Part shown: positions 1 to 6,605 of the stretch, in pieces
How the letters are laid out: every line of letters starts with the position of its first letter
Position numbering within the stretch: the first letter of the stretch is position 1
Translations under genes and position numbers: made by a program
Assembly (NCBI GenBank): GCA_947631385.1
Contig: CANRLE010000010.1
Coordinates: forward strand, 1 to 21,849
From: an uncultured Clostridia bacterium
GTDB taxonomy: Bacteria > Bacillota > Clostridia > TANB77 > CAG-508
Direction: 5' to 3'
Length of the DNA: 21,849 bases
Notes under the pieces: model-generated
The model's database searches: none
Told to the model about the DNA's origin: nothing
What the model saw: only the letters and a program-made list of their open reading frames with translations

Positions 1-18
1 AAAGAAAACTAAAAATAA

Positions 19-57
19 AAAATAAGCAAAAGATTTTAAAATAACTTTGCTTATTTT
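19..57 (+). terminator. stem-loop, probable terminator of an upstream gene
   Basis: A perfect 12-bp stem, AAAATAAGCAAA paired with TTTGCTTATTTT, encloses a 15-nt loop, and the 3' arm runs into a T-rich tract. It most likely ends a transcript from a gene left of the window. It is AT-rich, so termination strength is uncertain. Confidence 0.5.
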
Positions 58-66
58 CTTAAGTTG

Positions 67-95
67 TTGACATTGGGCATAGCCGGAAGTATATA
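67..95 (+). promoter_or_regulatory. sigma-A-type promoter
   Basis: TTGACA (67-72) and TATATA (90-95) are separated by 17 bp. The predicted start falls at about position 102, inside the palindromic repeat at 99-143. Any transcript would therefore meet a terminator-like hairpin at once, unless it reads through to the surface-protein gene at 251. Confidence 0.5.
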
Positions 96-98
96 TAC

Positions 99-143
99 AA
101 AAAAATAAGGATTTGGGGACGGCCCCATAATCCTTATTTTTTT
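99..143 (+). repeat. REP-like palindrome, copy 1 (terminator-like)
   Basis: The core TTGGGGACGGCCCCATAA (113-130) sits inside a 14-bp outer stem (99-112 with 130-143). The inner stem is TGGGG/CCCCA with loop ACGG, and the right arm ends in seven Ts. The same 18-base core recurs exactly at 18493-18510 and inverted at 18542-18559. The outer arms differ between copies but remain complementary, so the fold is kept. It resembles REP-type palindromes mobilised by RAYT (Y1) transposases, but no transposase lies in the window. Confidence 0.75.
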
Positions 144-146
144 CTT

Positions 147-382
147 AAAAACTATTGCAAAAATTGAATTAGTTGTGATATAAATATAGTAAATATGTAT
201 AATTAACATTACATAAAATTAAATAACAAAAGAAAGAGGAGGAATTAAAAATGAGAAGAAACAAAGGGATAACACTAATAGCATTAGTAATAACTATTAT
301 AGTATTATTAATACTTGCAGCAGTAAGCATAGCAACACTAACAGGAGAAAATGGAATATTAACACAAGCAAATAAAGCGAAA
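147..382 (+). repeat. direct repeat, copy 1: promoter, leader and pilin-like N-terminus
   Basis: This stretch aligns without gaps to 1853-2088 (constant offset 1706). In the non-coding part (147-250 against 1853-1956) I count 10 mismatches in 104 bases. The match continues through about 44 codons, to the end of the N-terminal anchor and linker, and then stops. The duplicated unit is therefore a complete expression and surface-anchoring cassette attached to unrelated downstream domains. Confidence 0.9.
155..184 (+). promoter_or_regulatory. promoter of the first pilin-anchored surface gene
   Basis: TTGCAA (155-160) is followed after 18 bp by TATAAA (179-184), with an upstream TG giving an extended -10 (TGATATAAA). 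Both elements are conserved in the second copy at 1861-1890 although the spacer has changed, which supports function. The ribosome site AGGAGG is at 237-242. Confidence 0.65.
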
Positions 383-1780
383 AATCAAACAGTAATAGCA
401 AGAGAAAAAGAAGAAATGAACTTAGCATATATGTCAGCAAAATCAAAGAAAAATATTATAACAGCAGAAGACTTAAATGAAGAATTAAAAAACAATGGAG
501 TAAAAGCCAATGCAACAGGAGAAGAAGAAAAAATAAAAGTAAGATTTGAAGAAACAAAACACGAATACATAATAGAAGAAAATGGAACAGTAACACAAGA
601 AATAGTAAAAAGTACAATAACAATAGCAAAACCAGAGCAAAATGATCCAGAAAAACCAAATGGAGGAGAAATATACGAAGATGCAAATGGAGACAAAGTG
701 CCAATACCAAGTGGATTTACATATAAAGAAGGAACAGTGCAAGATGGATTAGTAGTAACATGTGATAATGATGGAAGTGAATTTGTATGGGTACCAGTAC
801 AAAAAGTGGTAGCAGAGGATGAAAAAAGCGCAATAGAAACAAAAAAAGGAACAGCGACAATAAAAATAGAGCCAGCAAATAATGAAATAAAAATAAAAAA
901 TATAACAAATATAACAGAAGAAAACATTGAAAAAATAAATGAAACAACATATAAAGTAAAAGAAAATGGACAATATAAATTTGAAATAACAGATGGAGAA
1001 GGAAGTAAAACAGACTATACAGTTACAGTATCAGGAATAAAAGTAATAGAAAACAAAGCAATGGCGGTCATACAAAGTGACGGAAATTATAGAGGTTTAT
1101 TATATAACTTTGAAGGAACAACTTCATCAGTAATAGAAGGATGTACAACAACATCAGATAGTTATAGAGAACCATTTTATTTATTAGGCGAGTATTGGGA
1201 TGAAGCCAGTACTAATAAAAATTATTTTACTGATTCTAGTTTAAAAGAAGAATATAAAAACATGATAAAAAGTGTAGAAAAATATAAAGGTTTCTATGTA
1301 GGAAGATATGAAACAAGTTATAATGGAAATGTAGTAAAATCAGTAAAAGATGTAGAACCTATGAGTGGAGCAACAGATGATAATCAAAAGTGGTATGGAA
1401 TGTATAATAAACAAAAACAATATGCAAATAAGAATAGTTTAGACAGTGTAATATATTCAAGTACGATATGGGGAAGTCAATATGATGCAATGATGAATTG
1501 GATGCTAACTAACCAATTGGAAAGAGACAGAGTGATTACAGTAACTCCCGGTCATGATGTTATACAAACAGGAGGAACACCAACTGATGTTATAAATAGA
1601 ATTTATGACTTAGGTGGTAATTTATTTGAATGGACATTAGAAGCCTGTGAAACAGCATATAGAACTGTACGAGGTGGAAGTTTTAATGGGGGTACTTTTT
1701 CTCCTTGCCATCGTGCTGGAGTTGACCCAAACGATAAAGGTACTGGAAGAGGAACAAGACTTGCAATTTATATTTTATGA
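251..1780 (+). CDS. pilin-anchored surface protein with C-terminal FGE/C-type-lectin-like domain (DGR-target-like)
   Basis: A 509-aa predicted surface protein starting at ATG after AGGAGG. Residues 1-31 form a prepilin-type signal: a short basic head, then G6 followed by ITLIALVITIIVLLILA, the hydrophobic helix cut by prepilin peptidase in type IV pilins. The usual Glu5 of the mature pilin is Ala. Residues ~32-110 are charged and helical. An FGE/SUMF1-like fold begins near GSEFVWVPVQ (~175-185), appears interrupted by an Ig/cadherin-like stretch (~190-260, ending DYTVTVSGI), and resumes to IYDLGGNLFEWT and the terminal VRGGSFNGG...RLAIYIL. The paired catalytic Cys of true formylglycine enzymes are not evident, so I infer a binding rather than enzymatic domain. 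The C-terminus resembles the variable region of DGR target proteins. Binding partner unknown. A hairpin at 1797-1838 follows. Confidence 0.8.
   Translation: MRRNKGITLIALVITIIVLLILAAVSIATLTGENGILTQANKAKNQTVIAREKEEMNLAYMSAKSKKNIITAEDLNEELKNNGVKANATGEEEKIKVRFEETKHEYIIEENGTVTQEIVKSTITIAKPEQNDPEKPNGGEIYEDANGDKVPIPSGFTYKEGTVQDGLVVTCDNDGSEFVWVPVQKVVAEDEKSAIETKKGTATIKIEPANNEIKIKNITNITEENIEKINETTYKVKENGQYKFEITDGEGSKTDYTVTVSGIKVIENKAMAVIQSDGNYRGLLYNFEGTTSSVIEGCTTTSDSYREPFYLLGEYWDEASTNKNYFTDSSLKEEYKNMIKSVEKYKGFYVGRYETSYNGNVVKSVKDVEPMSGATDDNQKWYGMYNKQKQYANKNSLDSVIYSSTIWGSQYDAMMNWMLTNQLERDRVITVTPGHDVIQTGGTPTDVINRIYDLGGNLFEWTLEACETAYRTVRGGSFNGGTFSPCHRAGVDPNDKGTGRGTRLAIYIL
1661..1777 (+). other. candidate DGR variable region of the first surface gene
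   Basis: Residues 471-509 (RTVRGGSFN...TRLAIYIL) occupy the position and pattern of the variable region in C-type-lectin DGR targets: an RGG start and a terminal 'GxR..xYI' strand. Codon use shifts here: TCT, CCT, TGC, CAT, CGT, GCT and GAC cluster within 20 codons, whereas the body of the gene prefers A-ending codons such as TCA, CCA, GCA and AGA. Codons with T or C in the third position are what A-to-N mutagenesis of AAT/AAC codons yields. No template repeat or reverse transcriptase is in the window, so this is inference. Confidence 0.45.
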
Positions 1781-1796
1781 TATTATAAATAATTTT

Positions 1797-1838
1797 AAAA
1801 TGAGGAATAGGGGACAACCCAAAAATCCTCATTTTTTT
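1797..1838 (+). terminator. terminator hairpin, degenerate REP-like copy
   Basis: A 10-bp outer stem (1797-1806 with 1826-1835) and an inner GGG/CCC stem around ACAA are followed by a run of seven Ts (1832-1838). The layout, a GAGGAAT...GGGGAC half then CCC then TCCTC, matches the 18.5-kb palindromes in degenerate form. It lies 17 bases after the stop codon of the first surface gene and should end its transcript. Confidence 0.75.
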
Positions 1839-1852
1839 AATCATTTTTTTGG

Positions 1853-2088
1853 AAAAACTATTGCAAAAATCAAATTAATTATGATATAAATATGGTAAAC
1901 ATGTATAATAAACATTACATAAAATTGAATAACAAAAGAAAAGGGAGGAATTAAAAATGAAAGAAAACACAGGAATAACACTAATTGCATTGGTTATAAC
2001 AATAATTGTTTTGTTAATACTTGCAGCAGTAAGCATAGCAACACTAACAGGAGAAAATGGAATACTAACGCAAGCAAACAAAGCAAAA
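1853..2088 (+). repeat. direct repeat, copy 2: promoter, leader and pilin-like N-terminus
   Basis: Gapless partner of 147-382. Promoter hexamers, extended -10, ribosome site and the membrane helix are all preserved. The two proteins diverge completely after the linker, near residue 44. Confidence 0.9.
1861..1890 (+). promoter_or_regulatory. promoter of the second pilin-anchored surface gene
   Basis: TTGCAA (1861-1866), an 18-bp spacer and TATAAA (1885-1890) with an extended TG, identical in layout to 155-184. The ribosome site GGGAGG is at 1943-1948. Confidence 0.65.
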
Positions 2089-3645
2089 GTAGAAACAAGA
2101 GGAGCAAGCGTAGAAGAAGAATGTAACTTATGGAAAATAAATCGAGAAATGGATAGTAAAACAACAGAAGAAACTGCTCAAACTTTAGATGAATTATTAG
2201 ATAGTTTAGAAGCGAGAAAATTAATAACAGCAGAGGAAAGAGTAATAATAGAAGAAACAGGAGAAATAACAATAGGAAGTAAAACAATAAACTTTGGAAA
2301 AGAAAAAGAAGTAGGACCAACATTTACAAACGTTGCTAATGCACCAGATGTAAGTGGATTCAATATAAACAACACTTATTATATAGCATGGAACATTAAC
2401 GAAGAAGGAACAGAATATGTTCCAAATGAAGTAGCAATGAAAAAAGATGATAAAGAAAATTATCCTCCTGAAAATTGGTATGATTACACAAGTGGGGTAA
2501 ATCATTGGGCAAATGTAAAAACAACTGGAGGAGAGAATGATTGTTATTGGGTATGGGTACCAAGGTATGCATATCAAGTACCTGATAAATTAAGTAATAG
2601 AGAAACAATAAACATCAAATTTTTAGAAGGAACAAGTAATATTCCAATAGGTGAAACAAAAAGTGAAGAAATAACAAATAAAATACCAACTCAAGGAACA
2701 TGGGTAGTACATCCAGCATTTTGGTGGGATAAAAATAATAATGGCGTAGAAGAAGATGGAGAGCAACTTACAGGAATTTGGGTAGCAAAATTTGAAGCAA
2801 GTAGCAATATTGTAAATGAAATTAGTATAAAAAATGGAGAATTAGTTGGAGATACAGCATCGTTAACAGGAGTAGGTGGGGGAAATGTAACTAATTTACA
2901 AGTAAGAGTAAAACCAAATGTAACAAGTTGGAGAGAAATAACCGTAAATAACATATTCAAGGTATGTCAAAATTTAACATCAATAGGAAATTCACTTGAA
3001 AATACAAATAATTTAGATGCGCATATGATGAAAAATATAGAATGGGGAGCAGTAGCATATTTAAGTAGTAGTATATATGGTAATAGAGAACGAATATATA
3101 GTAACCCATATTATAATAGTGAAACAAATCTTTCACCAATAACAGGGTTAGCAGGAAAAGAAGCAACCCAAGTAAACAATGGAAACATAGACAATTTATA
3201 TATGTATAATACAGAAGGAGGAATAAAAGCGAGCACAACAGGCAATGTATATGGAATATATGACATGGCAGGAGGAGTATGGGAATATGTAGCAGGTTAT
3301 TTAAGCCAAGTACCTGTTGCAGATGATTCACCTTATAGCGTACTAGCGAATGCTAATTTAAAATATAAAGATGTATACACAGGAACTTCAAATAATGGCG
3401 AAGAAAATTATAACGAAAATTCTGGAAAATATGGGGATGCAGTATATGAAACTTCTGTTTCTGGAGGTGATATTCCTAGTAGTTGGGACAATGTAGGATC
3501 TTGGTTTCCTTATTCGATAAATCCAATTTTCACACGTGGAAACCATGCTGTAGGTGGTAATAAATCAGGTATATTTGCATTTGCACGTGGAAATGGAATT
3601 GGAGCCAATTCTTTTGGATTTCGACCTAGTGTAGTGAAATTTTAA
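1957..3645 (+). CDS. pilin-anchored surface protein with C-terminal variable C-type-lectin-like domain (DGR-target-like)
   Basis: A 562-aa predicted surface protein. The N-terminus MKENTG|ITLIALVITIIVLLILA repeats the prepilin-like anchor of its upstream neighbour, again with Ala at mature position 5. A charged helical spacer (~45-110) leads into an FGE-like fold with NDCYWVWVPRYAYQV (~188-202), a typical early FGE strand. Further landmarks are WVVHPAFWWDKNNNGVEEDG (~235-255), TGIWVAKFEAS (~260-270), MMKNIEWGAVAYLSSSIYG (~350-368) and YDMAGGVWEYVAGY (~430-445). The last 54 residues (SWDNVGSWFP...FGFRPSVVKF) closely follow DGR variable regions: a W/F-rich lead, 'F.RG', 'SGIFAF', then 'GFRPSV'. 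No catalytic Cys pair is seen, so ligand binding is more likely than formylglycine synthesis. The gene has its own promoter. I see no clear terminator before the lexA promoter, so readthrough is possible. Confidence 0.8.
   Translation: MKENTGITLIALVITIIVLLILAAVSIATLTGENGILTQANKAKVETRGASVEEECNLWKINREMDSKTTEETAQTLDELLDSLEARKLITAEERVIIEETGEITIGSKTINFGKEKEVGPTFTNVANAPDVSGFNINNTYYIAWNINEEGTEYVPNEVAMKKDDKENYPPENWYDYTSGVNHWANVKTTGGENDCYWVWVPRYAYQVPDKLSNRETINIKFLEGTSNIPIGETKSEEITNKIPTQGTWVVHPAFWWDKNNNGVEEDGEQLTGIWVAKFEASSNIVNEISIKNGELVGDTASLTGVGGGNVTNLQVRVKPNVTSWREITVNNIFKVCQNLTSIGNSLENTNNLDAHMMKNIEWGAVAYLSSSIYGNRERIYSNPYYNSETNLSPITGLAGKEATQVNNGNIDNLYMYNTEGGIKASTTGNVYGIYDMAGGVWEYVAGYLSQVPVADDSPYSVLANANLKYKDVYTGTSNNGEENYNENSGKYGDAVYETSVSGGDIPSSWDNVGSWFPYSINPIFTRGNHAVGGNKSGIFAFARGNGIGANSFGFRPSVVKF
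3481..3642 (+). other. candidate DGR variable region of the second surface gene
   Basis: Residues 509-562. The scaffold residues W, F, RG, SGIF.F and GFRPSV match the invariant framework of C-type-lectin DGR targets. The intervening positions carry GAC, AAT, TCT, TAT, AAC, CAT, GCT and GGT, the codon set expected from adenine-mutagenised AAT/AAC. CGT and CGA also appear here, whereas AGA dominates the rest of the gene. No matching template is present in the window. Confidence 0.5.
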
Positions 3646-3669
3646 AATTATAAAATATCAAAAATATGT

Positions 3670-3698
3670 TTGACATTTTTTTGTTTGTATGATATGAT
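3670..3698 (+). promoter_or_regulatory. lexA promoter
   Basis: TTGACA (3670-3675), a 17-bp spacer and TATGAT (3693-3698). An imperfect dyad CAAAAATATGTTTG (3659-3672) overlaps the -35 and could be a diverged LexA box for autoregulation, but it lacks a clean GAAC/GTTC pair. Confidence 0.7.
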
Positions 3699-3728
3699 AT
3701 CAAAAAATAAGAAAATGGAGTGATAAAT

Positions 3729-4379
3729 ATGCCTAGAAAAAAGCCAGAATTAAATCGAAGAGAAAAATCAATACTAAGATTCATTGAAAGACAAATCATG
3801 ACACATGGATACCCACCATCAGTAAGAGAAATAGGAAAAGCAGTAGGATTAAAATCAACAGCAACAGTACATGGATATCTAGCAAAATTAGAAGAAAAAG
3901 GGTACATTAAAAAACAAGACAAAAAAGGAAGAACACTAAGGTTATTAAAAGGTGGTTCAGGAGAGCCAAAGAAAACATCAAGCAAAGACTTCTACACACA
4001 AAAAGAATTAGTAGAAGTACCAATAGTAGGAAGAATTACAGCAGGAGAGCCAATTTTAGCAGTAGAAAACATAACAGACACATTCCCAATTCCAATTGAC
4101 TTTGTTGGAAATTGTGAAAGTTTCATGCTTACTGTTAGAGGAGAAAGCATGATAGAAGCTGGAATTTTAGATGGAGATTACATACTAGTAAAAAAACAAA
4201 ACACTGCAAACAATGGAGAAATTGTAGTTGCTTTAATTGGTGATGAAGCAACAGTAAAAACATTCTATAAAGAAAAAGATCACATTAGATTACAACCTGA
4301 AAACTCAACTATGGACCCAATAATTGTACCAACTTGTGAGATATTAGGAAAAGTTGGAGGAGTCTTTAGAAAAATGTAA
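3729..4379 (+). CDS. lexA: LexA repressor, SOS response
   Basis: A 216-aa LexA, the cytoplasmic dimeric repressor of DNA-damage genes that cleaves itself when stimulated by RecA filaments. The N-terminal winged helix is PPSVREIGKAVGLKSTATVH (~29-48). The cleavage site is A105-G106 in GRITAGEP. The catalytic dyad is S140 (GESM) and K177 (EATVKTF). All key residues are intact and the length is normal. I chose ATG 3729 over an in-frame GTG at 3720: the GGAG at 3717-3720 sits 8 bases before the ATG and overlaps the GTG. The gene stands alone with its own promoter. The nearby addA is functionally linked to RecA loading, but the two are probably not co-transcribed. Confidence 0.96.
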   Translation: MPRKKPELNRREKSILRFIERQIMTHGYPPSVREIGKAVGLKSTATVHGYLAKLEEKGYIKKQDKKGRTLRLLKGGSGEPKKTSSKDFYTQKELVEVPIVGRITAGEPILAVENITDTFPIPIDFVGNCESFMLTVRGESMIEAGILDGDYILVKKQNTANNGEIVVALIGDEATVKTFYKEKDHIRLQPENSTMDPIIVPTCEILGKVGGVFRKM

Positions 4380-4405
4380 TTCACAGAAAGTTCACAATGC
4401 AATGA

Positions 4406-4435
4406 TTGACAAATAACACTGTATCACAATATAAT
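4406..4435 (+). promoter_or_regulatory. promoter of the ABC exporter operon
   Basis: TTGACA (4406-4411), an 18-bp spacer and a consensus TATAAT (4430-4435). The -10 lies in the loop of the 15-bp dyad at 4411-4451, so a protein bound to the dyad would cover it. Confidence 0.75.
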
Positions 4436-4451
4436 AGATACAGTGTTATTT
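4411..4451 (+). promoter_or_regulatory. perfect 15-bp inverted repeat: operator and/or lexA terminator
   Basis: AAATAACACTGTATC (4411-4425) and its exact complement GATACAGTGTTATTT (4437-4451) flank an 11-nt centre. In DNA it frames the -10 of the exporter promoter, as a GntR/MarR/TetR-type operator would. In RNA it forms a stem-loop ending in Us that could terminate lexA transcription. The two roles can coexist. No regulator gene is adjacent. Confidence 0.7.
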
Positions 4452-4467
4452 TTAGGAAGGAGAAAAA

Positions 4468-6603
4468 ATGCTTAAAGTTTTAAAAAATTTAAGAGAATCA
4501 ATTGTGCAAGTAATAATAATTGTTATTTTATTATGTGTGCAAGCAACTACTGATTTAGCATTACCAGATTATACTTCAAAAATTGTAAATACTGGTATAC
4601 AAGCAGGAGGAATTGAAAGTAGTTTACCAGAAATTTTAGGAAAAGAAGATATGGAAAAACTTCTTTTAATTACAGAAGATGATGATAAGATTTTAGAGAA
4701 ATATACATTGCTTGGAGAAGAACACGATAAAAGAGAAGAAAAAATAATACATAAATATTTTGGAAATGACAAAAAAATAGAACCAGATACAATTTATATT
4801 TTAAAAGATATAAATGCAGAAGAAAGAGAAGAACTAACCCAATTAATAACTACACCATTAATTGGAGTAATTTCTATGCAAAACAGTCAATTATCTAATA
4901 TAACAGAAGGACAACAAGATTCTATTAAAGAGCAAGTAGCAGTAAATTTAATTAAAGAATTATACAAAAAAATTGGAGTTGATACAGACAGACTTCAAAA
5001 TAATTATATATTTAAAACAGGACTACGAATGTTAGGTGTTGCAGCTATTACAATGATTTCAGCAGTAACTATTATGTTGTTATCTTCAAGAGTAGCTGCA
5101 AAACTGGGAAAAACACTACGTGATAAAGTATTCAACAAAGTAATACATTTTTCTAATAAAGAATTAGCAGAATTTTCAACAGCTTCTTTAATCACTCGTA
5201 GTACAAATGATATTCAACAAATTCAACAACTAATTACAATGTTATTCCGTGTAGTTGTATATGCACCGATTATAGGTATTGGAGGATTTGTAAAAGTATT
5301 AACAAATAGTGACAATCAAATGGCTTGGATTATTGGTGTTGCAATTTTAGCTATTCTATTTATAGTAGGAACTTTGTTTATTATTGTTATGCCAAGGTTC
5401 AAAAAATTACAAGATTTGATTGATAAATTAAATCAAATTTCAAGAGAAATATTAACAGGATTACCAGTTATCAGAGCTTTTAACAAAGAGAAAAAAGAAG
5501 AAGCAAGATTTGACAGTGCTAACTTAGATTTAACAAATGTTAACATTTTTGTAAACCGTGCAATGTCAATGATGATGCCATTATTAATGTTGGTTATGAA
5601 TTCTATTACAATTTTAATTGTATGGGTTGGAGGTCATAATGTCGACCAAGGATTAACACAAGTAGGAGATATGATGGCATTTATACAGTATACAATGCAA
5701 ATTGTAATGTCATTCTTAATGATATCTATGATTTCAATTATGCTACCTAGAGCAGCTATATCTGCAAGACGTATTAATGAAGTCGTAGAAACAGTACCAA
5801 GTATCGACGATAAAAAAGAAACAAAAAAATTTGATGAGAGTAAAAAAGGATTAGTTGAATTTAAGAATGTATCTTTCCGTTACCCAGATGCAGATACTGA
5901 AATTTTGTCTGACATTAATTTTACTGCTAAACCGGGAGAAACAACAGCAATTATTGGAAGTACAGGAAGTGGAAAATCAACAGTTGTTAATTTATTACCT
6001 AGATTTTATGATGTTACTGGTGGAGAACTTTTAATTGATGGTGTAAATGTAAAAGATGTACCACAAAAAGAATTAAGAAATATTATAGGATTTGTACCAC
6101 AAAAGGGAATTTTATTTTCAGGAACAATTGAATCAAATATTAAATATGCAGATGAAAATATGTCAGATGAACAAATGGAAGAAGCAGCTAAAATTGCTCA
6201 AGCTACAGAATTTATTGAAGGAAAAGATAAAAAATATAAAGAGCCAATTGCACAAGGTGGAAGTAATGTTTCAGGAGGACAAAAACAGCGTTTATCAATA
6301 GCTAGAGCTATTGCAAAAGACCCAGAGATATTTGTATTTGATGATAGTTTTTCAGCACTGGATTTTAAAACTGATAGTAAATTAAGAGAGGCTTTAGCTA
6401 AGAAGACAAAAAATAAAACTGTAATTATTGTAGCACAGAGAATTAGTACAATTATGAATGCAGAAAAAATTGTTGTATTAGAAGAAGGAAAAGTCGTAGG
6501 GATTGGAAATCATAAAGAATTGATGAAAAATAATGAGACATATAGACAAATTGCATTATCTCAATTAAGTGAAGAAGAATTAGGTGAGGAAGGAGGAAAT
6601 TAA
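4468..6603 (+). CDS. heterodimeric ABC exporter, half-transporter with degenerate ATPase site
   Basis: A 711-aa type IV ABC half-transporter (membrane domain then ATPase) of the multidrug/lipid exporter group. TM1 (~12-33) is followed by a long charged extracytoplasmic insert (~40-185), which accounts for its length over the usual ~580 aa. TM2-TM6 lie within ~187-430. The ATPase has Walker A GSTGSGKS (497-504), signature SGGQ (602-605) and Walker B ending D625-D626, where the catalytic Glu is replaced by Asp. The H-loop His is Gln657 (AQRIST). These changes mark the subunit carrying the non-hydrolytic site in asymmetric exporters such as TM287/288 or BmrCD. The ribosome site GGAAGGAG is strong. 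Its partner begins 3 bases after the stop. Substrate unknown. Confidence 0.92.
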   Translation: MLKVLKNLRESIVQVIIIVILLCVQATTDLALPDYTSKIVNTGIQAGGIESSLPEILGKEDMEKLLLITEDDDKILEKYTLLGEEHDKREEKIIHKYFGNDKKIEPDTIYILKDINAEEREELTQLITTPLIGVISMQNSQLSNITEGQQDSIKEQVAVNLIKELYKKIGVDTDRLQNNYIFKTGLRMLGVAAITMISAVTIMLLSSRVAAKLGKTLRDKVFNKVIHFSNKELAEFSTASLITRSTNDIQQIQQLITMLFRVVVYAPIIGIGGFVKVLTNSDNQMAWIIGVAILAILFIVGTLFIIVMPRFKKLQDLIDKLNQISREILTGLPVIRAFNKEKKEEARFDSANLDLTNVNIFVNRAMSMMMPLLMLVMNSITILIVWVGGHNVDQGLTQVGDMMAFIQYTMQIVMSFLMISMISIMLPRAAISARRINEVVETVPSIDDKKETKKFDESKKGLVEFKNVSFRYPDADTEILSDINFTAKPGETTAIIGSTGSGKSTVVNLLPRFYDVTGGELLIDGVNVKDVPQKELRNIIGFVPQKGILFSGTIESNIKYADENMSDEQMEEAAKIAQATEFIEGKDKKYKEPIAQGGSNVSGGQKQRLSIARAIAKDPEIFVFDDSFSALDFKTDSKLREALAKKTKNKTVIIVAQRISTIMNAEKIVVLEEGKVVGIGNHKELMKNNETYRQIALSQLSEEELGEEGGN

Positions 6604-6605
6604 TC

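Noticed and set aside
1..250. Local DGR template repeat or small reverse-transcriptase remnant next to the surface genes
   Set aside because: No near-copy of either C-terminal segment and no RT-like reading frame is visible here or elsewhere in the window.
1647..1889. Plus-strand 80-codon frame overlapping the end of the first surface gene
   Set aside because: It is out of frame with a well-supported domain and crosses the terminator hairpin; no ribosome site.
385..2608. Long open frames on the minus strand opposite the two surface-protein genes
   Set aside because: They are low-complexity Leu/Phe/Ser-rich translations of A-rich coding DNA and lack ribosome sites; the plus-strand products have clear domains.
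251..3645. Active formylglycine-generating enzymes
   Set aside because: The C-terminal fold is FGE-like, but the paired catalytic Cys are not evident and there is no sulfatase nearby; a binding domain is more likely.
3659..3672. Possible LexA box CAAAAATATGTTTG overlapping the lexA -35
   Set aside because: The dyad is imperfect and lacks the GAAC...GTTC core of Firmicute LexA sites; kept only as a remark on the promoter.
6092..6301. 69-codon frame inside the first ABC gene
   Set aside because: Out-of-frame shadow of the ATPase domain, which is intact in the main frame.
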